Below, piece after piece: positions 10,166-22,600 of a stretch of DNA of 64,000 bases. The notes under the pieces are model-generated. The model saw nothing but the letters and a program-made list of their open reading frames with translations, ran no database searches and was not told the origin of the DNA. The translations under genes were made by a program, and so were the position numbers. Numbering within the stretch: position 1 is the first letter of the stretch; each line of letters opens with the position of its first letter. Origin of the DNA: Bursaphelenchus xylophilus (taxonomy: Eukaryota > Nematoda > Chromadorea > Rhabditida > Aphelenchoididae); assembly GCA_904066235.2 (NCBI GenBank), contig CAJFCV020000006.1:10974001-11038000 (forward strand), written 5' to 3'.

Positions 10166-13100
10166 CTACAATTTTGCTGTCAATGGCAACAATTTTTGAT
10201 ACAAAGACTGCTGGACATAACTTATAACGGGCTTCCCTTGTTTTGTCATTATTGTCCCATGCAAAATGACCATATCAGTTGCGACTTCAACTTGCTGCAT
10301 TACAACGAAAAAGGCCTTAGGCTAAAAAAATGACATCAATTTACATTTTTCAAAATACCACTTACATCAAACCCATCGTGCTTATGAATGATGACTTTAT
10401 GATCCATGGAGGCCATACTGGGAATCATATGACCTGGCTTTTCGTTCAATATCACTTCCGCCGGGAGGCCAACCAAGAAGTCGGAGAAAATCAATGGAGC
10501 AAATAATGGGTCATCAACTTCGCAGTCTAAAAGTATGGGTAAAAGTTCGTTATTCTGGCCACAACTTATAACTTTGCGGAAACTGGTCAGAATTAGCTCA
10601 AATTTAGCGTGTAGGCTCTGTTCATCGTTGTCAATGCTCGGACAGTGGACTCAGTTTGTGAGGTACCTTCTTTTTTACGTACCACCTTGCCCTTCAAAAA
10701 CGGCTGCAGCCTGAGATTTTACACTTTATACGATGAGACATGTCCGGAACTAAACTTATTGCCTCCGTATGGAACTAAATGAGTCGTCTTCGTAGGTACC
10801 CTTAAAACTATAGAGCTATTACAGTAATTCAGTGTTAGTTAGGTCAAAACGGTTTTTTTCTTTAGTTCCCAAGCTTGGGCGCAGTTCGCAAAGTACCTTT
10901 GTTGTGGCCAGAATAAGGAACTTTCTCAAAGTATTATGTAATTTATAAAAAAAGCGTCTGAGATGCTACGCTGAGGTATTGTTTTATCAGTCTGTCGGGA
11001 AAATAATGTGAATTTGTCGTAGCAAAATGTCAAGGCTTGCAAATCCCCAGCCGCGGCTAGCCGTCGCAAAGCGATGATGGCGGATTCTAAGAAGTGACAA
11101 ATCCACATTATTTTCCCGACAGACTGATACTTTGGTGTACATGTAGGCATAGTCTACATATCAGATACAATGGAAAGTTTAGCCCGCAATTTGCAAGGAG
11201 AACCGAGATATTCAATTATTGGGGAAGAGAGACTGCGCTAAATGCGGAGAGCGGTGAGAAAGGAAAGCATTTTTGGCGGTATCTATGCCAATTTTGAAAA
11301 AATAAAAATTTTTTCAGAAACATTGCTCTACACTGTAAGAAATATGAATGATAATTTTCATGCCAAAATTCGCAAAAAAGTTCCTAATTTTTGTCAAAAT
11401 TTTGACTAAAAATCTCAGTTGTTACCAATAGAATACCACAAACTGCAAGCTAGAAACCTACACACAGTCTTACATAGGAAAAATAATCTAAATTTAGGCC
11501 TATTTTCACGCACTTCCCCTGTCAAAAATCACAGGCTACATTCTCACCTCTAACAGAATTGGAGAGCCTCATCCACATCAGCAACGGTTGCTGTCGCCTT
11601 TCTTTTTCGTAATCATACAGCCGAATTGGTCGGATTTCAAATACGCTCTCTCTTTCCAGACCATCCGTATAAGGTTTTTGATAGCCATGGCTCTCCAACC
11701 ACGCATTGACATACGACGGCGCGATCATTGTCGAACGCTCGGAGCATTCAGCAGGCGGGGGAAGGGTTGTTACATCAAATGATTTTAGAGGCTTCACCGT
11801 GTCGCCTTTTGCGTATTTTTTGTTGGCCACCTGAAATGGGGAACAGTAAAAAGATGGGTTTACCGTTGTTCAATAGCCAATTTTTTCACTGTATCAGTGT
11901 GTGAACGTCGGGGAAAAACTTAAGAAACAGCTAGAGGCCGAGCAAAGCCTTGAGATCGTTCCTCAAAAGAAGCTTTGGTCCAATGAGGACACCTTGATGG
12001 AGAGGGCACCAAATTTTTTTTAAGAGGGCCCTCGGCGAAGACGGCACTTGAGGAAGAGTGAACGTTATGAAAAAAGGGTATGGCAAGGGGGGAGGGAGGA
12101 CCGAGGCGGGTTTTTGTAAGCATGATTTGCTTTTGGTCAGCCATAAATGATATAGCAAGAGGTGACCAAGGCGAACTTTGAATTGAAACCCTTCGCCCGA
12201 AAGAAAACGCTAGAATCGATCTTCAATATAAATTTTTTGAGGCATAGCCAAGCCTTGATCCCCTTTAGCCGTATCTGTTTTTCAAGGCGCTCTTCGAAAA
12301 ACTTGGGTGCCCTCTTCGCCGAGGTGGCGTCTTCACCAAGATGTCCATTTTTTCAAGGTGCCCTCTTCGCCAAAGTGCCCTTTTCGCTTGGCGCACTCTT
12401 CGCCAAGACACCCCTTTTGCCAAGGTGCCCTCATTGTCACAGTGGCCTCTCTGTGAAGGTGTCCTCATCGCTAAAGTGCCCTATTCACCAAGATGCCTTC
12501 TTTGTTAGGGTGATTTCTTGGCCAAAGTGGCCTCTTTCCAAGGCTCCCTCTTCACACCAAACACCCCCAAAAAATCGATAAAAATTCAGCTTACCCTTAA
12601 ATGCCCTCTGTTCAGCACTTTCCCACTTTGTTTTGCCTCCAAAACAACATGATGTGAGTCCATCTCCAAATTAGGCGCAAAGTAATCAACAGGGTCCAAC
12701 GTTGTTCCGGGTCGCAAAAATTTGACATCAATTCTGTTTGGGAGGAATCCAGGACGCAACCTTTTGGTTGCCAGATACATTTGTGCTACGCATTGGCCTC
12801 CAAACAGTCGATGCTCGTTGAAAGCGCCGCCATAATGACGGGCGGGAGATCTAAAGGCAATTTTTGGATGTTTTAGGCACTGAATGCAGGAACTTTCAGC
12901 AAAAACAGTCTATCAGTCTGTCGGGAAAATAATGAGACTGATAGCAAACAGTTTCAAATGCCTTCAGAGTCAATTTTTCGCCAAAATTAACAACCTTATA
13001 ACAAACTTTTATAACAAATTTATTTTTTGCCCCTTTTCTTATAGAAAGATTTTACCAATATTTGAAAGTGAAAACATAAAAATTACCTGTAAAAATCGTC

Positions 13101-13178
13101 GATGGGGATCAAATTTTGCATGTTTCGAAAAACATTCTTTAAACTATTCTCCCCATTCATTGGCACGTTGTTTTCCAT
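10166..13178 (-). CDS. Acyl-CoA thioesterase II (ACOT8/TesB-like), paralogue 1, 315 residues
   Basis: Hydrolyses acyl-CoA to free fatty acid and CoA, probably in peroxisomes by family analogy. Exons in transcript order: 13178-13087, 12850-12595, 11830-11548, 10526-10366, 10321-10166 (948 bases, all phases agree). The N-terminal hotdog domain has YGGAFNEHRLFGGQCVAQ and the FLRPG motif; the C-terminal hotdog has PLIFSDFLVGLP and SMDH. Asp252 in SMDH is at the catalytic Asp position of the family, with Thr in VATDM and Gln in YVQQS at the places of the other two catalytic residues. The length matches human ACOT8 (319). The last residues (LTAKL) are only loosely like a PTS1 signal. Introns carry a minisatellite, a family A2, B and E repeat. 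A TTTTGCAG acceptor 10 bases upstream of the start suggests trans-splicing. Paralogue 2 starts 212 bases further on, same strand. Confidence 0.9.
10541..10924. mobile_element. Family E MITE, copy 2, inside a thioesterase intron
   Basis: The inverted relative of 8329-8731, with ends AAAAGTTCGTTATTCTGGCC and its inverted copy. It lies in the intron between exons 3 and 4 of thioesterase paralogue 1, 14 bases from the splice acceptor of exon 4. Confidence 0.75.
10988..11130. mobile_element. Family A2 MITE
   Basis: Ends TCAGTCTGTCGGGAAAATAA and inverted copy, flanked by TA on both sides. The interior carries CCGCGGCTAGCCGTCGCAAA. Confidence 0.8.
11165..11519. repeat. Family B repeat in a thioesterase intron
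   Basis: Contains the GAGAGACTGCGCTAAATGCGGAGAGCGG-type core split over a decayed copy; the right end reads CACTTCCCCTG. The left terminus is not recognisable. Confidence 0.5.
12290..12545. repeat. Minisatellite of about 20-bp units
   Basis: Degenerate tandem copies of GCCAAGGTGCCCTCTTC fill the intron between exons 2 and 3 of thioesterase paralogue 1. A related block with shuffled units lies at 11935-12060. Reading frames across it are an artefact of the repeat. Confidence 0.75.
12911..12939. repeat. Miniature family A relic, ends only
   Basis: The family end TCAGTCTGTCGGGAAAATAA is followed after a few bases directly by ACTGATAG. The whole interior is missing, leaving about 30 bp with TA on both sides. 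Confidence 0.55.
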
Positions 13179-13187
13179 TACAAGTAC

Positions 13188-13195
13188 TGCAAAAA
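13188..13195 (-). promoter_or_regulatory. Probable trans-splice acceptor of thioesterase paralogue 1
   Basis: TTTTGCAG on the minus strand, ten bases before the start codon and after an AT-rich stretch, with no upstream exon needed. This is how spliced-leader acceptors look in nematodes. Confidence 0.45.
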
Positions 13196-13389
13196 TAAAG
13201 CAAAATAAAGCAGTGGTTTATAGGCGTTAAAGAGAATTTCCTTAACTAACAAGGCACACAAGTTGTAGTTTATTCCTCGCACCACAAAGTTTCTTGCGTA
13301 TAATTTGAAAAAAAATAAAAATAAATAAAAAAAAGTGTTTATAATATATGCTAATTTAGCCATTTTTGAGATAGAAAATTTTTAAAATT

Positions 13390-15975
13390 TCATAATCGAG
13401 GAACACTTTTGAGCGGTTCATTTGGTATCAGATCTTGGAAAAAGGCTTGTTGAGTGAAACTCAAGACGGGCTTCCCTTCTTTTGTCGCGATTTTCCCTTG
13501 AATTTTCACCATGTCTGTCGCAAATTCGATCATTTGCTCGATGAGGAAGAAGTCGGTTGGCTGAAATCAACAAAATCAAGGGAGTCCTCCAAATTATTTA
13601 GATGCGCAGATTTTGATGAAACTTGGCATAAATTTAGGCTAATTTTGTTGTGAAAGGTCTGCGAGAGTTTTAGCTTGCGCTTTGCGGAAATGACCGAGGT
13701 TTTTAGATCGAAAATTGGAAAAAATGTGAGACTTTTTTTTGCGAATTTTGGCATGAAATGTTTATTTCTACCGTAGAGTGCAATGTTTTTACAAAAAATC
13801 AATTTTTTCCGCACATAATTAAAGATATGGGGAGAATGTGTTTTACCCTACTGACCGCTCTCTGCAAAGATATGGCCAAAAAGTTCCAAGGCGCGACGAA
13901 TCCACATTATTTTTACGCTTTTTCAAGGCTCAGATTTTGATGAAACTTGGCATAGATTTAACTTCTTCTAAGATACATGTGATAATTCTAGCTCGCACTT
14001 TGCAGAAATGACGAGGATTTTTTAGATCGAAAATCGGAAAAAATGCAACATCTTTTAACGCATCTTGGCATGAAAAGTTTAACGCTTATTTCTACTTCTT
14101 AAAGTAATGTTTCGACAGAAAATCTATTTTTTTCCATGCAAAACTAGCCAAAATATGGTTAAAAAAGAGTTTTTCTCTGTGACCGCTCTCCGCGTTTCGT
14201 GTACTCTCTCGGCTGTAAAGATCGTTTAATATTTCGGCTCTCCCTGCAAAGCGCGAGCTGAAACTTGCAGGAACTGATATCTGGCCTATCCCCGAAGTGT
14301 GTGCAAAATTTATAGAACTTACGTCAAATTCATCCGAGTGGAAAACAACCTGATGTTCCATAGATGACATGACCCCTAATTTTTCTCCCGGTGAAGCATC
14401 GGCGATTGTATCAATTGGAAGGCCGATAATGAAGTCGGAAAAAACAAGGGGGATCATCATTTTGGTTGGGACGGGGAATTCTGAAAGGATTTTTAATACT
14501 CTACTTACAGTATTGCTTAAGAAAAAAAGTTAATATGAAAAAAATGAACATAATTTTTAAAATCAATTATCCTAATTTTGACATTTACAAGCAAAAAAAT
14601 AACATAAAAAAAGTCTACGCACTTAATGAAAATAGTAATACTACCTCTCACAGTTTTCGACAATCTCATCCACAACAATGTCGTTTGCGATTTGCTGACC
14701 TTAAAGTCAAAAAATCGGATTAATCGCATCTCAAAAATTGAGCCTCTGGCAAAGTTGAACTTCTTGAATTGCGGCTGAAATCCATGCCTCTCCAGCCATT
14801 GATCCATTACAACTGTGGCCAGAAATGGAGAGCATTCTGGGACACTGAGAGGACAAGGAATATTGGTCGTATTTATGAAGGAAATTGGCTGGGATGCTTC
14901 TCGGCGGAAGAATTTTGAACTTGTCATCTAAAGCAATATTACGTCGTATACATGCATTTTTTTGGTATTTTTTGGACTCTTGTTCTCTCCATTTTACATG
15001 TGTTTCATTCCAAAACTTACTCTAAAATGTACTGAGTTCATAACCTTTCCATTTTGCACACAGTCCAATCCCAAGTGATATGAGCCAAATGAGGCGTGAC
15101 TTGGGACATAGTCGTATGGGTCTTGAACAACGCCAGGCCGAAGGAACGTGGAGCTCATTCGAAGCGGGACAAATCCTTGTCGAATTTTTGTCGCGGCCAA
15201 ATAGGCCTGAGCTGTGGCTTGGCCGCCAAAGAGGCGGGTCGGATTGAAAGCGCCTCCATGATGGGGAGGGTGGGAACTGAAAAAATTGAAAATTTATTTT
15301 GAAAAAACGGAGAAGTTTTTGTACAGAAAGTTGTGGAGCCAAATGAATTCGTTATATAAGGGTTTCGTTGTTGAAAGGTATATTTTGAACGCAAATTACC
15401 TAGATAGAAGGCAATTTATCTGTGAAATTTTTGCTATTGACAACTTTTCTTGCACGCGAGGTTGTTGTACAAAAGTTCACTGTGAATGCAAAGTTTCTAC
15501 CGCGCATTTTGCAAAAACATCAAGATTCTTCGGCCAAAACAAATATATCAGTTATCTACAAAAGATTACACTGTCGTATCGAAAATCGCATCGCCGCCGA
15601 GAAAATGAATTGTGTCGCGGCAAAATCGCATTGCTTTTCACTTCATCGACGCGATCGACGGAACGGCATTATGCCCATTGTTTTACCGACAGACTAATAG
15701 AGGTTTTATAAAGTGCATGGACATTATGTTGCCGTGAAAATAGAAGCCCCCAATTTTAACTGTACATCGATATATCGCTGCGACGTGACATGCCAAAACT
15801 CTTTCTTGTTTTTACTCCCACTACTCTTCTATTTTCAGTTAGCCGTTGCACAAAAATCAAAAGCTGCTCAGCATCCCAAAACTCACCGAAATCCCTCCGC
15901 GACTGGCCGAAGTTTGAAAAAGTTGTTGAAAATCTCGCGTATCTCCGCGTAGGGATCCTTATTTTCTTTTTCCAT
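13390..15975 (-). CDS. Acyl-CoA thioesterase II (ACOT8/TesB-like), paralogue 2, 318 residues
   Basis: Tandem paralogue of the gene at 10166-13178. Exons: 15975-15887, 15276-15021, 14927-14645, 14480-14323, 13560-13390 (957 bases, all phases agree). It has the same intron positions and an identical 283-base third exon. The start was set at 15975 because it opens a frame (MEKENKDPYAEI) that runs into the first donor and joins HHGGAFNPTRLFGGQ in phase. The FLRPG motif and PLVFSDFIIGLP are present. At the catalytic Asp position the residue is Glu251 (SMEH), while Thr (FATDM) and Gln (FTQQA) are kept. An Asp-to-Glu change may weaken or retune activity; this is inference. The third exon's donor (AGAG/GTAGTA) is weak. 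Introns hold family B repeats. No clear trans-splice acceptor precedes the start. Confidence 0.9.
13620..14310. repeat. Two decayed family B repeats in intron 4 of thioesterase paralogue 2
   Basis: The core phrases GCTTGCGCTTTGCGGAAATG and CGCTCTCCGCGTTTCGTG recur in opposite senses. Copies span about 13620-13890 and 13925-14310. Their ends are not intact. Confidence 0.55.
15578..15699. repeat. Family A1 MITE, left end lost
   Basis: Interior CGCATCGCCGCCGAGAAAAT and right end TTTTACCGACAGACTAATA match the family. It lies in intron 1 of thioesterase paralogue 2. Confidence 0.65.
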
Positions 15976-16686
15976 ATTTTAAGACAAACAAGCATGCATT
16001 ATCAGTAGAGAGAAAAATAAAATGCTTTATTATTTCGTTTCGATCGCTTCCTTTCATCAACAGTTATAACTACGAGCTATGTAGTTTGGAAGACTGCGGT
16101 GTTTACCTGCGAATTTCATTGCTGTCATCGAGCTGGTGTTTTTTTCACCTTCGCTTTGTTTTGGTGAAATTTTGCGAGCTTGCGGATGCCTAAAATATCC
16201 TCAAAAATGGATCTTCTAAAGTGGATCACTTTCGGGGATTTTTAAAAGAATGTCAAATTTTGTGGGAAAAATTGATTTTTTTGCGAAAGAATTGCAAAAA
16301 AAAGCTTTGAAGATCTCTGTTAAGCCTAGAAAATCACTGTTCATATTGCCTACAAAAAAAATTTTCTATATTTTAGCACTACTACTTGGCCAAAAAAATT
16401 GCCAAAGATGGAATAAAGCTACAATTTAGACGGAAAAAAATTTCATTTGATGTTCACACTTCGTATTAGCTATCTTTGAAAACAAAATAAACAAGTTTTA
16501 TATTGACCATTCCTCTATATTTTTGCAATAGAATTTACCCAAGCTCCGCCCAAGTCCTTGCTTGGACACCATTTTAAACTAGCCTATAGGTATTTGTCCC
16601 ATAAAATTTTTCTCATCAGAACCATTGAATTTATAGAAGTTTATCAACAAATAATACATAATATACAATATTTACAGCCTCATATT

Positions 16687-19600
16687 TCACTTTTCTAACT
16701 GATTCATTTCGTAATACAGGCCCTCTTCGGCCATCAGCTCTTGATGAGTTCCCTGTTCGGTAATTCGGCCATCAACAACCACAAAGATCTTGTCGACCGT
16801 TCGAATCGAGGCTAGATGATGGGCAACTGAAAAGAGGGTATTGCAATTTAATTATAGTGAGGGACAGACATAGCACTGGCCGTGCAAATTTTTTTGTATT
16901 GAAACGAAAAATTGGAGTGCCAATTTTGGGTTCTTGGCATTATGCAACAAGATGTTCAAAAACATTGTATGCTGTTCGAAATGTTGTTGGAAACGATAAA
17001 GCTACCTAAAGACGAGCCAAAAAAGACAGTACCAAAATATTGCCAAAGTGGCGGGAAAATTGAAATTCAAAATTATTCAAAGCAATTTTTTAGGGACCGG
17101 GCCATACCTGAAAATCTTCAGGGCCGGGCCATAGCTCTTCACGGGCCGAACCGTGCGAAGACCCTCAAAGCCATACCATAGCTCTCAACGGGTCATGCCG
17201 GACTTCAAAAATCCCGAAACACGATCCTTAGGACCGGGACATTATTGTTCCCCGCGGGCTGGGCTCCCTGTGGGGTAATCCTTAGGGCCGGGCCATAACT
17301 CCCCACTTGCCGGCCTGGCCTGAAGATCCTTTTAGGAGCCGGGCCTAACCTAAAGATCTTCAAGACCGGGCCATAGCTCTTCACGCGCTGGACCGGACCT
17401 AAAAATTTCTCCGGGCCATAACTCCCCAGGGGCCGCGCCTGGCTTGAAAATCCACAGGACCTGACCATAGCTACCCGCGGGCCGAGCCGGGCTTTGAAAA
17501 TTTTGAAAAGGTCTGGCCCGTGCCGCTTTTGACGGGGGGTTTGCACGGAAATGCCAAAAGACCGGCCCTGGCTTCCTTACATTAGCCATGTCTATTGAGG
17601 GGATACAAAGACTTTTCGTGTTGTTTACCATGAATGCAAGTGCAGCTTTCGCTCGCCTTCTCCACGGCCTGCTGAACCGCCTTCTCCGAGGTCGCATCCA
17701 ACGCTGCGGTCGCCTCATCCAACAGCAGCACTACCGGCTTTCGAATCATCGCTCGGGCTATGGCAATCCGTTGCTTTTGCCCGCCACTAAGTTGGGCGCC
17801 ATACTCCCCGACCTCTGTGTCGTAGCCCTTGGGCAATGAGACGATAAAATCGTGAATATTCGCGATCTTTGCGGCTTCAATTACATTCACCATGGTATAT
17901 TCGTCTTCATCGAGGCCGTAGGTGATATTTTCTTTGATGGAAAAAGAAAATAGTGTTGGCTCTTGGCCCACGCAGACAATAACTCGCCGAAGATACGCCG
18001 GATTTATCGTTTTGACGTTGTATTTGTCCAGCATCTGAAATGAGTTGAAGTTGTACACCTTCTAGCATATAAAATTTCACTTACAACTTGACCCTTCTGT
18101 GGAGTGTACATTCTTTGCAATAAAGAAATTATGGAGCTCTTCCCAGAGCCCGATGGCCCAACAATAGCCACGTTCATGCCCGGCCCGACATTCATTGTGA
18201 CGTCCTTGAGGACGGGGATGATCGGCCGACTTGGGTAGCGGAATTCAACGTTGTGCAGGGAGATGCGGCCAACTACTTTCTGAAAATTGGAGTATAAGGA
18301 TTTATGGGGTAAGGAGGCGCTGCACGTCGAACTGAAGTAGGCTAAAAATGGATTGGCAATTCCCCAAAAAAGACGCAAGAAATGTTTTTGTCGGGGGAGA
18401 AATGGGGACTTTTTGGGGCGAGAGAGTACGTTTTTGCGCGTCTTTTTCTCTGACTTCTCTGTGAAATCAAGACGAAGTGTAAAAAACCGATAGCGAAGAG
18501 TCTATTCCGGTCACCGGACTCCTCAGTTTGACGTGCGCTGTGCACGGCAACCCAGAATAAAAGAAAAATGTCTTCCGTCCTCATTTGAGTTTTGTCTAAA
18601 CGAAGTTTCACAATTGACAAAAGAAAAAATTTTAAAAAGCCAAGCTTCCAAAACGGCCCTAAAAAAGTCTCCATCGAGCCTTCGCCATTGTGTGAAGCAT
18701 GCCCGAAGCCACCGAGACTAATACAGTGGGGGACCTGATCCAGTGACAAAAAATGAACCATTTTGCATCCGGGAAGTATCAAAAATGTAGCTCCAAATGA
18801 AAATACCCCAATTTCAAAAGCGCGCGCCCTTTTTTGTGAGGGAAACGGCGCGCCCTTCAAAACGGAGTTTTTTTAGTCATGGAGGGAAGCATTTTGCCAC
18901 ATTTTTGATGCTTCCCCGATGAAAAATGTTACGCTTTTTCCCACTGGATCGGGTTCTTCACTGTAGGTTACATCCCAGCAGATGGGACAAACAAAACTTC
19001 ATCTGTAGTACACAATTGTGGGCTTTGCAACAAAGTGTAATTTTCAAAAAAGGCATCAAATGTCTCCGCCAAAAAATGGTCTCTACGCCGAGGCCAGAAA
19101 AAAATGTTTTGCATATTCTAAAAACGCATGACTTCGAATTTCAAATGCAGCTTAAACTTCTATAATAACTGCAAAGAGCACAAAGATATTTGCAAAACGT
19201 TTTTTCAAAATTTCTTGATAACACTCTGTATACCAATAAAACAACTCACCGGTCTGAGTCCCTCGTCGCTCAAATTGTCCATATCGCTTGCCGGCTCCGT
19301 AATCACGCCAAGAATGTTTTCAGCGGCCACTCTCGCCTTGCTGAAGTCCGTCACGGAAGCGATCAACTGACTGATAAAGTTTGCACCGAACTGGGTTAGC
19401 AGCACCACTCTAAACGTTAAAAAAAATTATATCCGCCGTATTTTACAACCTACCGTAGATAGTCGAAAGGGTCGATTTCATTGTGAATCATCATATCCTT
19501 GCCGAAGTACAGTGTTATGGCTATGAGAATGTAAGTGAAAGAAAATTGGCAGGCAAAAACGAAGGCTGAGATACAGGCTTGACGGGACATGGCGCTGAAA

Positions 19601-22600
19601 AAATATGGGTTATTATGGACAAATTTGCTGTAGAAAGGTTGCGTTATAGATGTTAGAGAGGCTGCCTTATATGTACAGTAGGGGACCTGATCCGGTGGCA
19701 AAAAACGTCCCATTTTGCATGCAGGAAGGAACCAAACTGTCGCAAAATACCTCCCTTCCCTAATTGATACCTCTCTCTTCAAAACGGAGTTTTTTTAGCT
19801 TACAAGGGAAGTACTCCAAGTGCGACGCTCAGATTTTCTTTAAATTTTGCACACACGTCAGGTATGAACTAAATATTAATTACTGAAAGTTTTAGCTCGC
19901 GCTTTGCGGGCGCCGCACGTCAAACTGAGGAGTCCGGTGCCCGGAATAGACTCTTCGCTATCGGTTTTTTACACTTCGTCTTGATTTCGCAGAGAAAGAG
20001 AGAAAAAAGACACGAAAAAACGTACTCTCTCGCCCCAAAAATTCCCCATTTCTCCCCCGACAAAACGTTTTTTTGCTTCTTTTTTTGGCAAATTGCCAAT
20101 CCCTTCACCAAACTGTTTTAGCTTATCTCAGTTTGACGTGCGCCGCCGAGATATTGAACGATTTTTGCCGCCGAGAGAGCACGCTAAACGTGGAGAGAGG
20201 TCAGAGAGAAAACCGCTTTTTGGCCATAACTTTGGCAGTGTCGTGCGGAAAAAAATGATTCTTTGTAGAAACATTATCTTTTACGGTATACCGCAATAGA
20301 AATATGCATGAAACTTTTCGTGCCGAAATTCGGCAAAAAGTTCTAAATTTTCACCGACTTTCGTTCTAAAAATCTCGGTTGTTTCTGCAAAGCGCGAGCA
20401 AGGATTCTCCCATATATCTTAGAAAAAAATATTCTAAATTTGTGCCAAGTTTCATCAGAATCTGAGAGTCGTACTTGGAGTACTTCCCCTGTTAGAGAAG
20501 GGAGGTATTTTGCAGCATTTTGGTTCCTTCCATTGGATACAAAATGACACTTTTTTTGCCACTGGATCAGGTCACTGTATATTGCTTTTAACAACTCATC
20601 CCACTCACCTTTGCATCGGCTTCAGCGCGTTCCTGAAGATCGTATCAAAGTGATCTTGTAGTCCATAGGCTTTGATGGTCCCCATGTTTGAAAGCACAAT
20701 GGTTGCCAACTGAAAACGAATATTGTTGGAGTAATCGACCGTTTTGAGTTCAAGGGAAAGTACGATCCTTTCTATAGACTTTTTTGCTCAGAGATTCGTA
20801 TTTCTTTGCAAGTAGAGGTGAAAAAGTTGACTTACATTAGCGATCTTTTTCTCCTCCTCCGCCATTTTCCGCTGCCTCTTCGAAGTCTCTCTCAGCTCAA
20901 CCAGCCTGAAGAACACGAAAGCCGGGAATTGGAAGCCGCACAACAAAGCCAGCTTCATGTTTATCAGTAATGCCAGCGTAACTGAGACCGTCGAGCAAAT
21001 TATGGCGGGTAATAAGAGATCCAGCTTTTCACCCATGATCTGAAAGTTGATTAAGCGATATGTTTCTGGATCCCATATTTTACAACTCACTCTATTCAGA
21101 CTGGCGGTATCCGTGATCATTTTGTGAACCAACCTTCCGGGAGTGTGATTCTCCTCGTCGAAATAGGCGGCTCCGTGTCGGAGGAGTTTTCTGAACATTT
21201 GAGATCGAAGATACGTGCAGAAACCATGTCCGTATAAGGCGACAAATAAACGCTGAAAAATGAAAAGGTGAATTTTGGGACTCTTGAATGCATAGCTATA
21301 CATATATAGGGGTACTCAAGATGTCTATAGATCTTTTGGGGTACTCAAGATGTTAAACACGAATTTTTATGCAACCCGTAGTGAATTGCGGCTAGGATTT
21401 TATTAAATACCCATAAACACGTATAAATATATAAGGGCTATAAAATTTTTTTCGTTACTAAAGGGATTTGCTATACGGAGGCTGAAAGACGAAAGTTAAC
21501 CGAATATTTTAACTTATGAAACGAATCACTGCAAAAAAGGCTTTGTTCTATGATGGTCTTACTGCACAAACAAGATTTTTGCTTCAAAATACAGAATCAA
21601 TCGAGATTTTTTGGTCGAAAAATTGCCATTCTAACAGTCTGTCGGGAAAATAATGAGCACTATGTCGCATTGAAAATCGCATTGCCGCAGAGAAAATGAA
21701 TTGTACCGCGGCAAAGTCAAATTTCTTTTCACTTCAGCGATGCGATTGGCGCAGCGACTTTTGTTCATTATTTTCCCGACAGAGTGGTAATCATTTTTTC
21801 TTTTTTTTAGAATGAAAATTAGGTGACTTACCGATTTTTTGACCGATTTTTTTTTTGAGAATTTTTGCTTTTTTTTCTTTTTTTTGTATTGAAATTTTTT
21901 CTGATCATTTTTTAATGTCTAAAAGCTACAAATTCCAAGAAAAAATCGGATTTTCCCCAAAATTTCAACTCACCCCGACAGCTTCGAAGATCGTCTTCAC
22001 AATGATCAACGCCGTATAAACCGCGGCCACAATGAAAATTCGTCGCGGCACGTCTTCCGGAGGGGCCATTGAGATCTCCAGAACCGAAGAGACCTCGAAA
22101 CACACGAGCAAAAAGAAGAGTCCGCGGAGAATTGTGGTCGGAAGAGCGAAAATAATGTAGGTGTAGCCTTCTTTGTACTCCTTGATGAGATGCCAGACTG
22201 CTTTGAAACTGGTGGAACGGCCCGGAAGCTAGAATAAGTTTAATTTTTTGAATTCTTTTTTTTTTGCTAGAACTATGGAAAATTATTTTTTTTTATTTTT
22301 TGCTTCGAAAACATCAGAAAAATCCGTTTTGAAGGTAAAATACGGCTTTCGCAATTTCAGATTGAAATTTAAAAAATTATTTATTTTTGATTTTTATTAA
22401 AAAACAGACGTTTTTTGAAATTTTTTTGTGAATTCGGATTCTCCCTTGAACATCGAAAAATAAATTTTTTTTTTTATTTTTTTTTATTTTTTGGCTTGAA
22501 AAACCAAAAAAAAATCCGTTTTGAAGGTAAAATACGGTCAGCTGAATCCATCTAGAAGTTTCAAAAACAACTTTTTCTTGGCTTTTTTTAAAAAAATTGA

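Larger units (their letters stand above)
19676..20577. mobile_element. Family C MITE split by a family B insertion
   Basis: Left half 19676-19799 (starts CAGTAGGGGACCTGATCC), right half 20495-20577 (ends GGTCACTG). TA flanks the outer ends (19674-19675, 20578-20579). The family B element 19803-20491 sits between the halves. It occupies P-glycoprotein intron 18. Confidence 0.85.

Noticed and set aside
12162..12581. A 139-residue frame with repeated FAKVPFSLGAL-like units
   Set aside because: It is the translation of the intron minisatellite of thioesterase paralogue 1.
14517..14927. A 136-residue minus-strand frame extending past the third exon of thioesterase paralogue 2
   Set aside because: The part beyond 14645 is intron: it is AT-rich and family similarity stops exactly at the donor.
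17205..17718. Pro/Arg-rich frames over the P-glycoprotein 3' region
   Set aside because: They run through the GC-rich minisatellite and antisense to a confirmed exon.
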